From assembly GCA_965661545.1 (NCBI GenBank), contig CBFIEF010000027.1, positions 1 to 42,195 on the forward strand: a DNA stretch of 42,195 nt, given 5' to 3'. Made by a program: the position numbers and the translations under genes. Shown one piece after another: positions 16,576 to 24,580 of the stretch (positions are counted from its first letter, which is position 1; the number at the start of each line of letters is the position of its first letter). The notes below the pieces were generated by a model that was given only the letters and a program-made list of their open reading frames with translations, searched no databases and was not told the DNA's origin. The DNA comes from UBA7985 sp965661545. Its GTDB lineage: Bacteria; Pseudomonadota; Alphaproteobacteria; UBA7985.

Positions 16576-16644
16576 ATCAACAGCAATCACATCTTTTTGG
16601 GGGATTTATACCCCCGAGTGCCGCTGCCACGACACCCGGGGTCC

Positions 16645-16672
16645 GAAAAAAGCGCCAGCGGCCTAAGCCGCT
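16645..16672 (-). terminator. Intrinsic terminator of the DsbA-family gene
   Basis: On the minus strand a six-base GC stem (16657-16672, four-base loop) is followed by GGCGC and then six Ts (16645-16650). It lies about 90 bp beyond the stop at 16761. Confidence 0.55.
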
Positions 16673-16760
16673 CAGAAGTGCTCTTCACTGATGGATCTAC
16701 ACGAACTGATATCATTTTTGCAAGCACTAGTTGGTGCTGATCCGCATACAAGAGCAGGTA

Positions 16761-17354
16761 TTACTCGTTAAGCAACGCTTCGACCCATTCCAGCCGATCC
16801 TGGCCCCAAAACAGCTCCTCGCCGATCACGTATGTTGGTGCGCCAAAGACCCCGTTTTCAATGGCCGATTCTGTTTTGGCAGCATATTCGGCAAGGGTTG
16901 CTTCAGATTGAGCGTCGGCGGTAACAGCCTCGGCATTGTGCCCGGCGGCCTGCAGCAAGTCTTTCACCACTGCTGGATCAGAGAGATCTCTCTCCTCAGC
17001 CCAAACCGCCCGATGTGCTGCTCCGATGAAGTCCCACGGCGAGGCACCGCTCTCAACCAAAGCCAAGATGCAGCACGCCGCTAAAGTTTCATCGACCGGA
17101 AAGTGCTTGGGGCGCAGGTTTAGGGGTACATCCTTGCGCGCTGACCAGCGGCGCAGCTCTTGAAAACGCAGTGCCTGACGCTGCGGCGAACGCTTCGCTG
17201 GCGGCACCCCGCCCGTTGCGGCAAAGACCGGGCCAAACTTGATCGGGTGGAATTCGACTTTCACGTCATCCCGGTCCACGATTTCTCTGAATTCATCGTG
17301 TCCAAGATAGGAAAAGGGGGATATCAAGCCGAAATAGTAGTGCAGCGTTTTCAT
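16761..17354 (-). CDS. 2-hydroxychromene-2-carboxylate isomerase-like DsbA-family protein
   Basis: The 197 residues follow the kappa-class GST/HCCA isomerase pattern: YYFGLISPFSYLG at the N-terminus, with the Ser at the usual glutathione-activating position (S12 or S15) instead of CxxC, and GVFGAPTYVIGEELFWGQDRLEW-like residues at the C-terminus. Such enzymes use glutathione for cis-trans isomerisation of aromatic degradation products, or act on other GSH-linked substrates. No aromatic degradation genes are nearby, so the substrate is unknown. It has no signal peptide and is divergent from panC. Confidence 0.88.
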   Translation of the reverse strand: MKTLHYYFGLISPFSYLGHDEFREIVDRDDVKVEFHPIKFGPVFAATGGVPPAKRSPQRQALRFQELRRWSARKDVPLNLRPKHFPVDETLAACCILALVESGASPWDFIGAAHRAVWAEERDLSDPAVVKDLLQAAGHNAEAVTADAQSEATLAEYAAKTESAIENGVFGAPTYVIGEELFWGQDRLEWVEALLNE

Positions 17355-17427
17355 CTGGTACGAACGTCCTTGTTTTAGTGATAATGGCCACTTTAGTTTC
17401 TACTCTCACTTGGAGCGCACAGCCCGG

Positions 17428-18270
17428 ATGGACATAGTCAGCAGCATAAAAGACCTTCGCAGCAGCCTTAGTGGTCGAGGGTCAGCCCACCGGACCGGAT
17501 TGGTCCCCACGATGGGCGCCCTTCATGACGGCCACCTGTCCTTGGTCTCCACCGTACAGCAGCACGCGTCCCGCGTCGCCACCACCATTTTCGTTAATCC
17601 CACTCAATTTGCTGCTGGTGAAGACTTTAACAGCTACCCCCAAACGCTGGATGCTGATCTGGACGCCCTAGAGCGTGCGGGATGTGATGTGGTTTTTGTT
17701 CCCGACGCTGAAACCATGTACCCAGCAGGGTCCACCACGTTTGTCACCGTCAGTGGCCCCCTTACTGAAACCCTGGAAGGCGCGCACCGCCCGCATTTTT
17801 TTGGTGGCGTTGCGACGGTCGTCACAAAGCTTCTCGCAGCAGCCCAAGCCGATGTCGCGATTTTTGGCGAAAAGGATTTCCAGCAACTCAAAGTCATCGA
17901 GCGGATGGCAGCAGACCTGCTGCTTGGTACCGAAATCATCGGCGCACCAACAATCCGCGCTGATGATGGATTGGCGCTATCGTCCCGCAATACGTACCTG
18001 AATGAAAAGGAGCGGCAGATCGCGCCAGACCTTTATCGCGCGCTGATCCGCGCCAAGGACGCCATTGCGAGCGGCGCTGAACACCAGCGCGCTACGGACC
18101 AAGCAGCGCAGGACATTCAGGACGCCGGATTTGCGTCGGTCGATTACATCGCTTACCGCGCCACGACAGATTTATCCAACCCGCAAGGGCCTTTGGCGGC
18201 AGGACAAGGACGCTTGCTGGCCGCAGCTTGGCTGGGAAGCACGCGACTGATCGACAACATCAGCGCCTAA
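17428..18270 (+). CDS. panC: Pantoate--beta-alanine ligase
   Basis: PanC joins pantoate and beta-alanine with ATP to give pantothenate, the precursor of coenzyme A. The 280 residues show the nucleotidyl-transfer motif PTMGALHDGH (27-36), FGEKDFQQL and SSRN. I chose the ATG at 17428; a TTG six codons upstream is less likely. panB is not in the window. The gene converges with rpe with only two bases between stops. Confidence 0.95.
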   Translation: MDIVSSIKDLRSSLSGRGSAHRTGLVPTMGALHDGHLSLVSTVQQHASRVATTIFVNPTQFAAGEDFNSYPQTLDADLDALERAGCDVVFVPDAETMYPAGSTTFVTVSGPLTETLEGAHRPHFFGGVATVVTKLLAAAQADVAIFGEKDFQQLKVIERMAADLLLGTEIIGAPTIRADDGLALSSRNTYLNEKERQIAPDLYRALIRAKDAIASGAEHQRATDQAAQDIQDAGFASVDYIAYRATTDLSNPQGPLAAGQGRLLAAAWLGSTRLIDNISA

Positions 18271-18290
18271 GGTTAGCGCAAAGCGCTGAT
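18259..18290. terminator. Shared hairpin over the panC and rpe stop codons
   Basis: ATCAGCGC (18259-18266) and GCGCTGAT (18283-18290) are perfect eight-base arms with a 16-base loop that contains both stop codons. There is no T-run, so it is at most a weak bidirectional terminator or 3'-end stabiliser. Confidence 0.4.
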
Positions 18291-18908
18291 GGCTGGGCCG
18301 TAGTCGTCGGCTTTGAACACACTGGTGCCCGCGACCAGGATTGTAGCCCCCGCTTCGATCAGAGCGCGCGCGTTGCCTTCGCCCACACCGCCATCAATCT
18401 CAATATCGATGTCCCGATCGCCAATCATGGTCTTGAGCGCAGCGATCCGCGCAAAGGTTTCAGGGATGAACTTTTGCCCGCCAAATCCGGGATTAACCGA
18501 CATGACAACCACTTGATCGGCGACACTCAACAGCGCCGAAACGCTTTCAACAGGCGTACCGGGATTAAGCGCAATACCGGATTTCAGGCCCATGTCACGA
18601 ATGGCTTGCAGCGCGCGATGAGGATGATCGCCCGCTTCGACATGCACAGCAATGCGCGCCGCGCCCACGTCGCGAAACGCCTCCAGATACGGCTCATAAG
18701 GCGCAATCATCAGATGCACGTCCAAGGGGATAGACGCCACACGATTCATCGCTTCGACCACAGGCAAACCAAACGACAGGTTCGGCACAAAATGACCGTC
18801 CATGATGTCGATGTGCAGCATATCGGCTCCACCAGCCTCAACCGCGCGAACCTCCGCCGCTACGTTTCCGAAGTCACAGGCGAGCATTGAGGGGGCGATT
18901 TGGACCAT
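18273..18908 (-). CDS. rpe: Ribulose-phosphate 3-epimerase
   Basis: Rpe interconverts ribulose 5-phosphate and xylulose 5-phosphate in the pentose phosphate pathway. The 211-residue TIM barrel has the metal and acid residues H32, D34 (LHIDIMDGHF) and H65 (LDVHLMI), followed by SVNPGFGGQ and EIDGGV. I chose the ATG at 18908, where MVQIAPSMLACDF is the family start; an upstream TTG adds 11 odd residues. It is the last gene of the DUF4350-MoxR-DUF58-SpoIIM-RDD operon, 29 bp after the RDD stop. Confidence 0.95.
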   Translation of the reverse strand: MVQIAPSMLACDFGNVAAEVRAVEAGGADMLHIDIMDGHFVPNLSFGLPVVEAMNRVASIPLDVHLMIAPYEPYLEAFRDVGAARIAVHVEAGDHPHRALQAIRDMGLKSGIALNPGTPVESVSALLSVADQVVVMSVNPGFGGQKFIPETFARIAALKTMIGDRDIDIEIDGGVGEGNARALIEAGATILVAGTSVFKADDYGPAISALR

Positions 18909-18937
18909 GATGGCACTCTCGTTGTGTATGTTTGGCG

Positions 18938-19852
18938 TCAAGAACCCTTAGGCTCGTCAGACTTGCTGTCCTTGCGTTTACCGTACAGGGCTTCGCGTTC
19001 CAAGTGTTGGCGCTGAGCCGCATAGAAGTCATTCAGGAAGTCACGGTGAAATTCAGGGGCAATGTCTGGATCCAAGCCGATTTTCAATGAAATCCGCTCC
19101 ACGACCCGGCGAAACACATCGTCTTGGTCGGGTCGGTGCTGGTCTCGCAGCAAGCCTTCGAGCACTTGGAGCTCAAACCGGCCATAGGTTTCGAGTTGGT
19201 CTTGGGTAAAGCGGAACCGGGGTTCTGTAACTTTGGCCTGCACCAACACGTCGGACAGAAGCACAGGTTTTGCCTGTTGCACTACGATGGTGCCGCCCAG
19301 CAAATCGCCCAACCGACGGCGGTCGGCGTCAAAGCAAATGTAAGCTGATAGACCAGTGGCCCATGCCAGAGACACCAAACTGGTCAGCGCAGAACTTGGG
19401 CCAACCAGTCCCGCCCCCGCGACCAGCGGCAGGAACAGCTCAACCTGACGCATGAAGTTTCGAACGACCAAGCCACTGAGCGCCAAAGGCTGCCCATTGG
19501 CCCCAATCACGCGCAAGCCCATGACGTGCTTGCCCAAGGTCTTCCCCTGCCACAGCACTTCCAGCGTCAGAAAGTAGAAGAACTGGAAAAAGAAAGAGAC
19601 CAAACCCAAGGCAACGGTGAAGAACTCCGTCCCATCAATCCCCGTATCAAACAGCAAGCCCCAAAGGAACAAAATCAGGAAAAACAGGGCCAAGCTTGCG
19701 AGAATTTGCGCGGTGACATCGATGATCACAGCGATCAGTCGTTGGGCGCGGTCGGCAAGCACAAACTCGACCTCTACCCCCTCGGGCGTCATCACGCGCC
19801 GGACGCCGTGCACAGAACGGCCTTCGCGGATGCGTTGCAGGTCAAAAGTCAT
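18938..19852 (-). CDS. RDD family membrane protein
   Basis: The 304 residues begin with about 30 soluble residues, then the RDD region: four or so membrane helices between about 38 and 190, with LADRAQRLIAVIID before the first, GKTLGKHVMGLRV in the middle and DADRRRLGDLLGGTIVV after the last. The C-terminal 110 residues are charged and soluble. RDD proteins are poorly understood; some are linked to Na+/H+ exchange. The start overlaps the SpoIIM-like stop by four bases, so translation is coupled. Its place with MoxR and DUF58 suggests a role in that system. Confidence 0.88.
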   Translation of the reverse strand: MTFDLQRIREGRSVHGVRRVMTPEGVEVEFVLADRAQRLIAVIIDVTAQILASLALFFLILFLWGLLFDTGIDGTEFFTVALGLVSFFFQFFYFLTLEVLWQGKTLGKHVMGLRVIGANGQPLALSGLVVRNFMRQVELFLPLVAGAGLVGPSSALTSLVSLAWATGLSAYICFDADRRRLGDLLGGTIVVQQAKPVLLSDVLVQAKVTEPRFRFTQDQLETYGRFELQVLEGLLRDQHRPDQDDVFRRVVERISLKIGLDPDIAPEFHRDFLNDFYAAQRQHLEREALYGKRKDSKSDEPKGS

Positions 19853-20904
19853 GGCTCATCCCTCCCGCGCAGCGCTTGCCACCATCCGCCGGAGCCAAAG
19901 TAGGCGAAGATCAGGGCGCCGAGCCCCCATCCGATAAACAAACGCCAGCTCAGGACATCAACCGCTTGCCGGAAGTAGCCTTCGATCAAACCAGCCAGAA
20001 TCAGCATCAGTACAGCCCCCATCGCGACTTCACCCGCGCGCTGACCGTTTTCACGCAGCCGCGCACTGCGGCTTTTGCGGCCGGGGAACAGGACGCCGCG
20101 CCCCACGTGAATACCCGCCGCTCCACCGAGGAAAATCGCTGAAATCTCGGTAACGCCGTGGATTGAGAGCCAAGCAATGATATCCAGCCCCAAGCCTTTG
20201 TCATGAAAGACCGAGTAGAACAGCCCAATCACCAAACCATTGTAAAATAGCAGCCCCAAGGTCGGCACGGCACCCGCCACGCCCAGCGCAAACGCCAGCA
20301 GCGCTACGCCAACATTATTGATCATCAAACTGATCGAAAACGCCGCCCATCCTTGGGTACGCTGCGCCAATCCACCGGGGTCATAGATGGTTTCGCGGAG
20401 CTCAGCGATGGTGTTTTCAGGCCCTCGGCCACCAAAGGGGTCTGAGCCTAGGATGGCCGTTAACCAGCCCAAGTCCTCATGATACAGCACAAATCCGAAC
20501 ACAGCCCCCAGCGCAAAAGTTGCTAAAGCAACCAGCAGCGAAGGCCACATGGAGCACACGGCGACTGGCAAGCCGCGAACGAAGAAATCGATCATCGCCA
20601 AGCCGGGCCGGTTGGGGCGGGTATACATCAGGCTATAGGCCCGCGCAGACAGGGCTTCGAGATAACTTTGCACCCCGCTATCAAGCGAAATGTCTCGCGC
20701 CACAGACAGTGAAGACAGCGTCCGACGGTACAAGGTGGCAAACGCCAGGCTTTCGTCAAAACTTAAGCCATCAGGCCCGCGCCGTTCCACCACAGCCATC
20801 AGACGTTCCAGCTCTCGCCACAGCGGTTCCCGCTCTTGCCGGAACTGAACCGATTTCAAATCTGCGCTGAAGCCGCCGTACTGATCTTCAAGGTTATCGC
20901 TCAC
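19849..20904 (-). CDS. SpoIIM/DUF95 family integral membrane protein
   Basis: There are 351 residues. The N-terminal 115 or so are soluble and helical (ELERLM, FATLYRRTLSSLSVARD). Then come about six membrane helices, with GVTEISAIFLGGAAGIHVGRG, the typical stage II sporulation M-like segment. In spore formers SpoIIM helps peptidoglycan-remodelling enzymes; in Proteobacteria the family usually sits beside MoxR, DUF58 and RDD genes, with an unknown role. It overlaps DUF58 upstream and RDD downstream by four bases each. Confidence 0.88.
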   Translation of the reverse strand: MSDNLEDQYGGFSADLKSVQFRQEREPLWRELERLMAVVERRGPDGLSFDESLAFATLYRRTLSSLSVARDISLDSGVQSYLEALSARAYSLMYTRPNRPGLAMIDFFVRGLPVAVCSMWPSLLVALATFALGAVFGFVLYHEDLGWLTAILGSDPFGGRGPENTIAELRETIYDPGGLAQRTQGWAAFSISLMINNVGVALLAFALGVAGAVPTLGLLFYNGLVIGLFYSVFHDKGLGLDIIAWLSIHGVTEISAIFLGGAAGIHVGRGVLFPGRKSRSARLRENGQRAGEVAMGAVLMLILAGLIEGYFRQAVDVLSWRLFIGWGLGALIFAYFGSGGWWQALRGRDEP

Positions 20905-22214
20905 AGCAGGCTCCTCTCTTTCACCAAAAGGTAGGTGTTGAGCAAGGCCGTGGAAAATCCCTTGGGCGGCACTTCGAGCACCTCGACGCCCAACCGGCGC
21001 AAGCGGTCAAACAGCACGCGCCGCTCGTTGGCGAAGGTTTCAGCGACCACCGCTCGGGTGGCGTCAGTCAGGCCTTCGGGCTTGGAGTCGAGAAAAGAGT
21101 CCGCGAAAGGGTCCTTGGGCACCGCAAAGACCACTACATGCTTGCGGGTCAGCGCAGCGATGTTTTCCATCAGCAGCTCGGCGGTGATTGTGTCCGTGAA
21201 ATCCGTAAACATCACGATCAGACTGCGCCGGCCAATGCGCTGGTTCAGCGCGGACAGACCTAGCGTGAAGTTGGTTTCACGACTGGCGTAGGCGATGTCC
21301 TGTGTCGCCATCCGTAGCGGCGCAAAAGCGGCCTTTCCCCCACGCGGCGCGACGTAAAGGTTCGGCCTGTCAGAAAAGGCATAGAGGCCAATATTGTCCC
21401 CCGTGCTCAGCCCCACCCACGCGAGCTTGAGCGCTGCATTGATCGCGTGGTCCAGCTTGGGCACGCCCTCGATCGGGTCTCGCATCAGATAGCCAGTGTC
21501 GTGCGCCAGAATGATCTGGTGGTTGCGCTCGACCTGCATGTCCTTGACCAACAGCTTGCGGTGACGGGCGGAGTGCTTCCAGTCGATGTGGCGGCTTTCG
21601 TGGCCGGTTTGGAACTCCATCAGGGCTTCGAACTCGCTGCCACTGCCAATGATGCGCTGGACCTTTGAACCAAAATCCTGCGCGAGCTTGCGCAATTGGA
21701 CGGCATCGCGCTGGACGGCGCGAACGTTGGGGATGACGGCGACTTCCCAATCGGTTTTGATCAGCCGCCGACGCTCAACAAAGCCCATCGGTCCCAGCCA
21801 GCCCAAGTGGATCGCAGGGAGACTGACCCGGCCCCGCGCGTTGGGACGAACCCGATATTCGAGCTGCAACGGGGTTTCAGGGGTAAAGATGTCGGAAAGG
21901 GTTGGCAGGTCATCCACCGGGCCGCGCACATCCGGCGCAGCGCGCAAAAACGTTGGGGCGTGGTGTGACTCGCAGGTAAAGGTCAGCACCAACGGGTCAT
22001 CTTCGCCAATATACAAGGCCGGCGGGGCATCAATTGTCAGCCAAAGCCCAGCGCCCGGAATCGAGCGCGCGGCATCAACGACCATCGCCAAAATCAATAG
22101 CAGCCAGCCGCCCGCGATCGCCCACCACAGCGCCGGCATCAACGCAGCAATCGCCAGCGAAGCAAGCGTGAGCCAGAGGCACACCCAAAGGGAGCGAGGG
22201 GCGGGTCGAAACAT
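20901..22214 (-). CDS. DUF58 family protein
   Basis: The 437 residues open with two membrane helices (about 10-30 and 31-48), then a beta-rich region (60-165) and the DUF58 signature FQTGHESRHIDWKHSAR (201-217). A vWA-like fold follows, beginning at AHDTGYLM. DUF58 proteins are almost always encoded after a MoxR ATPase and are thought to be its substrates or adaptors. Here it starts five bases after the MoxR stop. Confidence 0.9.
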   Translation of the reverse strand: MFRPAPRSLWVCLWLTLASLAIAALMPALWWAIAGGWLLLILAMVVDAARSIPGAGLWLTIDAPPALYIGEDDPLVLTFTCESHHAPTFLRAAPDVRGPVDDLPTLSDIFTPETPLQLEYRVRPNARGRVSLPAIHLGWLGPMGFVERRRLIKTDWEVAVIPNVRAVQRDAVQLRKLAQDFGSKVQRIIGSGSEFEALMEFQTGHESRHIDWKHSARHRKLLVKDMQVERNHQIILAHDTGYLMRDPIEGVPKLDHAINAALKLAWVGLSTGDNIGLYAFSDRPNLYVAPRGGKAAFAPLRMATQDIAYASRETNFTLGLSALNQRIGRRSLIVMFTDFTDTITAELLMENIAALTRKHVVVFAVPKDPFADSFLDSKPEGLTDATRAVVAETFANERRVLFDRLRRLGVEVLEVPPKGFSTALLNTYLLVKERSLL

Positions 22215-22219
22215 CAGCT

Positions 22220-23182
22220 TTAGCGCGGCGCAGGAACGGCGGCAAGGATGCTGTCGAGCACCTCATCCGTGGTCCGGCCTTCGATCTCTGCCGTCGGCGA
22301 CAGCATCACACGGTGACGCAACGCATGGATCAGCAGATGCTTGATGTCATCAGGCAGAACAAAATCACGTCCATCAAACGTCGCCCAAACCCTTGCAGCC
22401 TGCACCAATGCCGTCGCGGCACGTGTGGAGGCGCCGTATGACAGGGAGGGATCCTCACGGGTGGCACGGATCAACTTGATGACGTATTCGGCAACGTCCT
22501 CTTGGATCAACACAGAACGCAGTGCATCACGCAGCGCCGTAAGGCGTTCTGCGGGCACCACAGCCTCGATCCCCAAGGCGTCAAAACTGGTCATCTGACT
22601 GCGCTGGCCATGGCTGAGCAAGATTTGCACCTCGTCGACTTCAGTGGGGAAATCCACCAAGACCTTGAACAGGAATCGATCCAACTGCGCCTCGGGCAAG
22701 GGATAGGTTCCTTGATGTTCCAGCGGGTTTTGCGTGGCGATGGTCATGAAGTTATCGCCCATATGATAATCCGCACCATCGATGGTTACGGTCCGCTCAT
22801 TCATCACCTGCAAAAGCGCTGCTTGGGTCTTTGGTGGTGCGCGGTTGATTTCGTCGGCGAGCAGAATTTCCGTGAAGACCGGGCCCTTGGTCAGGACAAA
22901 CTTGCCAGTTTGAAAATCATAGATGTTGGTTCCCAGTGCATCGCCGGGCATCAAATCAGGGGTAAACTGAATCCGTCCGAAATCCAGCGCAAGCGAAGCA
23001 GAGAAAGCGCGCGCCAGTAAAGTCTTGGCCGTTCCCGGCGGGCCCTCGAGCAGGACGTGACCACCGGCGAGCAATGCGACGATCAACTGGTCAATCGTAT
23101 CAGATTGACCAATGACGGCCTTGCCAATCTGCTGATGGATGGCCGCGCGTGCGGCGGACAGGTCGGATAGATCAAGTGTCAT
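22220..23182 (-). CDS. MoxR family AAA+ ATPase
   Basis: The 320-residue ATPase has Walker A GPPGTAKT at 47-54, Walker B LLADEINR at 107-114 and the usual C-terminal lid. MoxR ATPases act as chaperones for metal insertion or protein maturation, generally working on a vWA-containing partner, here most likely the adjacent DUF58 protein. It overlaps the DUF4350 gene by 11 bp. Confidence 0.95.
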   Translation of the reverse strand: MTLDLSDLSAARAAIHQQIGKAVIGQSDTIDQLIVALLAGGHVLLEGPPGTAKTLLARAFSASLALDFGRIQFTPDLMPGDALGTNIYDFQTGKFVLTKGPVFTEILLADEINRAPPKTQAALLQVMNERTVTIDGADYHMGDNFMTIATQNPLEHQGTYPLPEAQLDRFLFKVLVDFPTEVDEVQILLSHGQRSQMTSFDALGIEAVVPAERLTALRDALRSVLIQEDVAEYVIKLIRATREDPSLSYGASTRAATALVQAARVWATFDGRDFVLPDDIKHLLIHALRHRVMLSPTAEIEGRTTDEVLDSILAAVPAPR

Positions 23183-24479
23183 GGATCAACGCTTTTCTGA
23201 ATGCGTGGATGGTGTAGGCGGCGTTCGCAGCCTGCGTTTCGCTGAGGATCGACGGGCTATCGCCCTTGTTCAGCAGGTCGGCGATGGGACTAAGGCGCAA
23301 CGCCTTGTCGACGCCGCGCCGTGTGGCGATGGCGTCGAGCCAAGCCTGTAACCGCGTCATATCGCCAGATTTTGGACCGCCAAGACGGGCGGAAAGCTGG
23401 CGTGTTTGACCGTCCAAATATCGGCGTAAGATTTCTCGATTGTTGCCCTTTCCAGCCAACATGGAAACGGCCGCTTCCAGCGCTGTTTCTTTTCCGGCCT
23501 CAAGGTGCCTGGCGTCGCGCAACATGGGGCCAAAGCGGCCAAAGGCAAACCAGAACAGCACCAACCCAAGCCCGAAGACAGAGCTGGTAAAGATCCCAAG
23601 CGGCCAATCCAGCAGCCGGCCAATAAAGGAAAACCCCGTCGCCCCACCAACCCGAACATCGCGGTTGTCGAACACGATAGAACCGGGCTGCTTTACCGCG
23701 TCAAAGAAGGCCAGCACGAAACCAGCATTGTCCGCCTGCCCCAAGCCTGCGTTGTTCAGCAGATCGGGGTCGGAGAGGATATAGACATCGGTGCCTTGAA
23801 CCGTCTGTTTGTAGATCAGCACGCGCCCATCAATCGACCACGTCTTTGCGCCGGTCCAGAGGGCATCGAAATGCATCAAATCTTCGATCAACACGGTTGA
23901 ACCGAGGATCCGGCCTTGCGAAATCCCGGTCCTTTGCGTGATTGACTTCTCGAAGCCCAAATCGCCATTCACCACGCGCCCAAGATCTCCAGGCGGCTTC
24001 AGCACTGGTTTTTCCAAATGCCTGCGATTGTTCAAACGGAGGTTTCTGGGATTGCGCTCTCGCAGGCTAGTGACCAGCAGCACAGGATCACCGGACTGGG
24101 TCAGAAAGCGTCGAAACGCCCGGCGTGCATCACCATCGGTGCTGAGCAATTCTGGTTCCAAAAGAATGCGCAGGCCAACCGGGCCAATGGGGCTGTTGCC
24201 CTGCACGGTTTGACCGCCCAATCCTTCAGCACGGAGCAGTCGGGACAGCCCTTGATAGGCATAGGAATGATAGGACCGATCGCCAGAGGTTTGCCCGCGT
24301 ACAGCAGATCGGACGGAGTAAGACTGGTCCTCACCCGAGGAGAGGGCCAACCAAACCATCGCAAGGGTCAGAACCCCAAGACATCCACCCCAAATCACGA
24401 AGCGCAGCCTATTGGCGTGCTCACCAACCCGGCGTGCCACCTTCTTTCCGGTCGGCAATGTTTGTCTTGTTTTAGCCAC
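23172..24479 (-). CDS. DUF4350 family membrane protein
   Basis: There are 435 residues from a GTG start. One membrane helix lies near residues 27-47, followed by SVRSAVRGQTSGDRSYHSY and a Rossmann-like extracytoplasmic region typical of DUF4350. A second membrane helix is at about 289-308 and a soluble helical tail ends the protein. The function is unknown. It is the first gene of the MoxR operon, and its gene order (DUF4350, MoxR, DUF58) is a recurrent one. A 24-bp dyad lies just upstream. No strong Shine-Dalgarno is visible. Confidence 0.8.
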   Translation of the reverse strand: MAKTRQTLPTGKKVARRVGEHANRLRFVIWGGCLGVLTLAMVWLALSSGEDQSYSVRSAVRGQTSGDRSYHSYAYQGLSRLLRAEGLGGQTVQGNSPIGPVGLRILLEPELLSTDGDARRAFRRFLTQSGDPVLLVTSLRERNPRNLRLNNRRHLEKPVLKPPGDLGRVVNGDLGFEKSITQRTGISQGRILGSTVLIEDLMHFDALWTGAKTWSIDGRVLIYKQTVQGTDVYILSDPDLLNNAGLGQADNAGFVLAFFDAVKQPGSIVFDNRDVRVGGATGFSFIGRLLDWPLGIFTSSVFGLGLVLFWFAFGRFGPMLRDARHLEAGKETALEAAVSMLAGKGNNREILRRYLDGQTRQLSARLGGPKSGDMTRLQAWLDAIATRRGVDKALRLSPIADLLNKGDSPSILSETQAANAAYTIHAFRKALIHDT

Positions 24480-24498
24480 GCTGACCGCTTGTGCTCAC

Positions 24499-24522
24499 AA
24501 CTATATCGAATGCTGTATAGTT
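24499..24522. promoter_or_regulatory. Operator-like dyad at the MoxR operon promoter
   Basis: AACTATA and TATAGTT are perfect seven-base arms separated by ten bases. Read on the minus strand the proximal arm supplies a TATAGT -10-like box (24500-24505), ending 20 bp before the GTG start. The spacing of about 17 bp between half-site centres is close to 1.6 helical turns. It may be a repressor site overlapping the promoter. Confidence 0.4.
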
Positions 24523-24537
24523 AAGCCAGAAGCGTGA

Positions 24538-24567
24538 GACAAAGGCAAACGCGCGGTCGCCTTTGTC
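24538..24567 (-). terminator. Hairpin after purA
   Basis: GACAAAGGC (24538-24546) and GCCTTTGTC (24559-24567) are perfect nine-base arms with a 12-base loop, 14 bases after the purA stop. There is no T-run, so it may stop transcription only partly. Confidence 0.55.
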
Positions 24568-24580
24568 TGGTTTCTTCCTG

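Larger units (their letters stand above)
16185..16760. other. Non-coding region of about 580 bp, with several structured elements
   Basis: This is the longest stretch without a confident gene. It contains an AT-rich block (about 16318-16352) that probably holds the promoter of the OmpA-family gene, the nested inverted repeat at 16432-16479, the hairpin at 16557-16575, a GGGGG/CCCCC dyad near 16599-16615, and the terminator of the downstream minus-strand gene at 16645-16672. A 19-codon ORF at 16482-16541 is present but unconvincing. A small RNA is possible. Confidence 0.5.
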
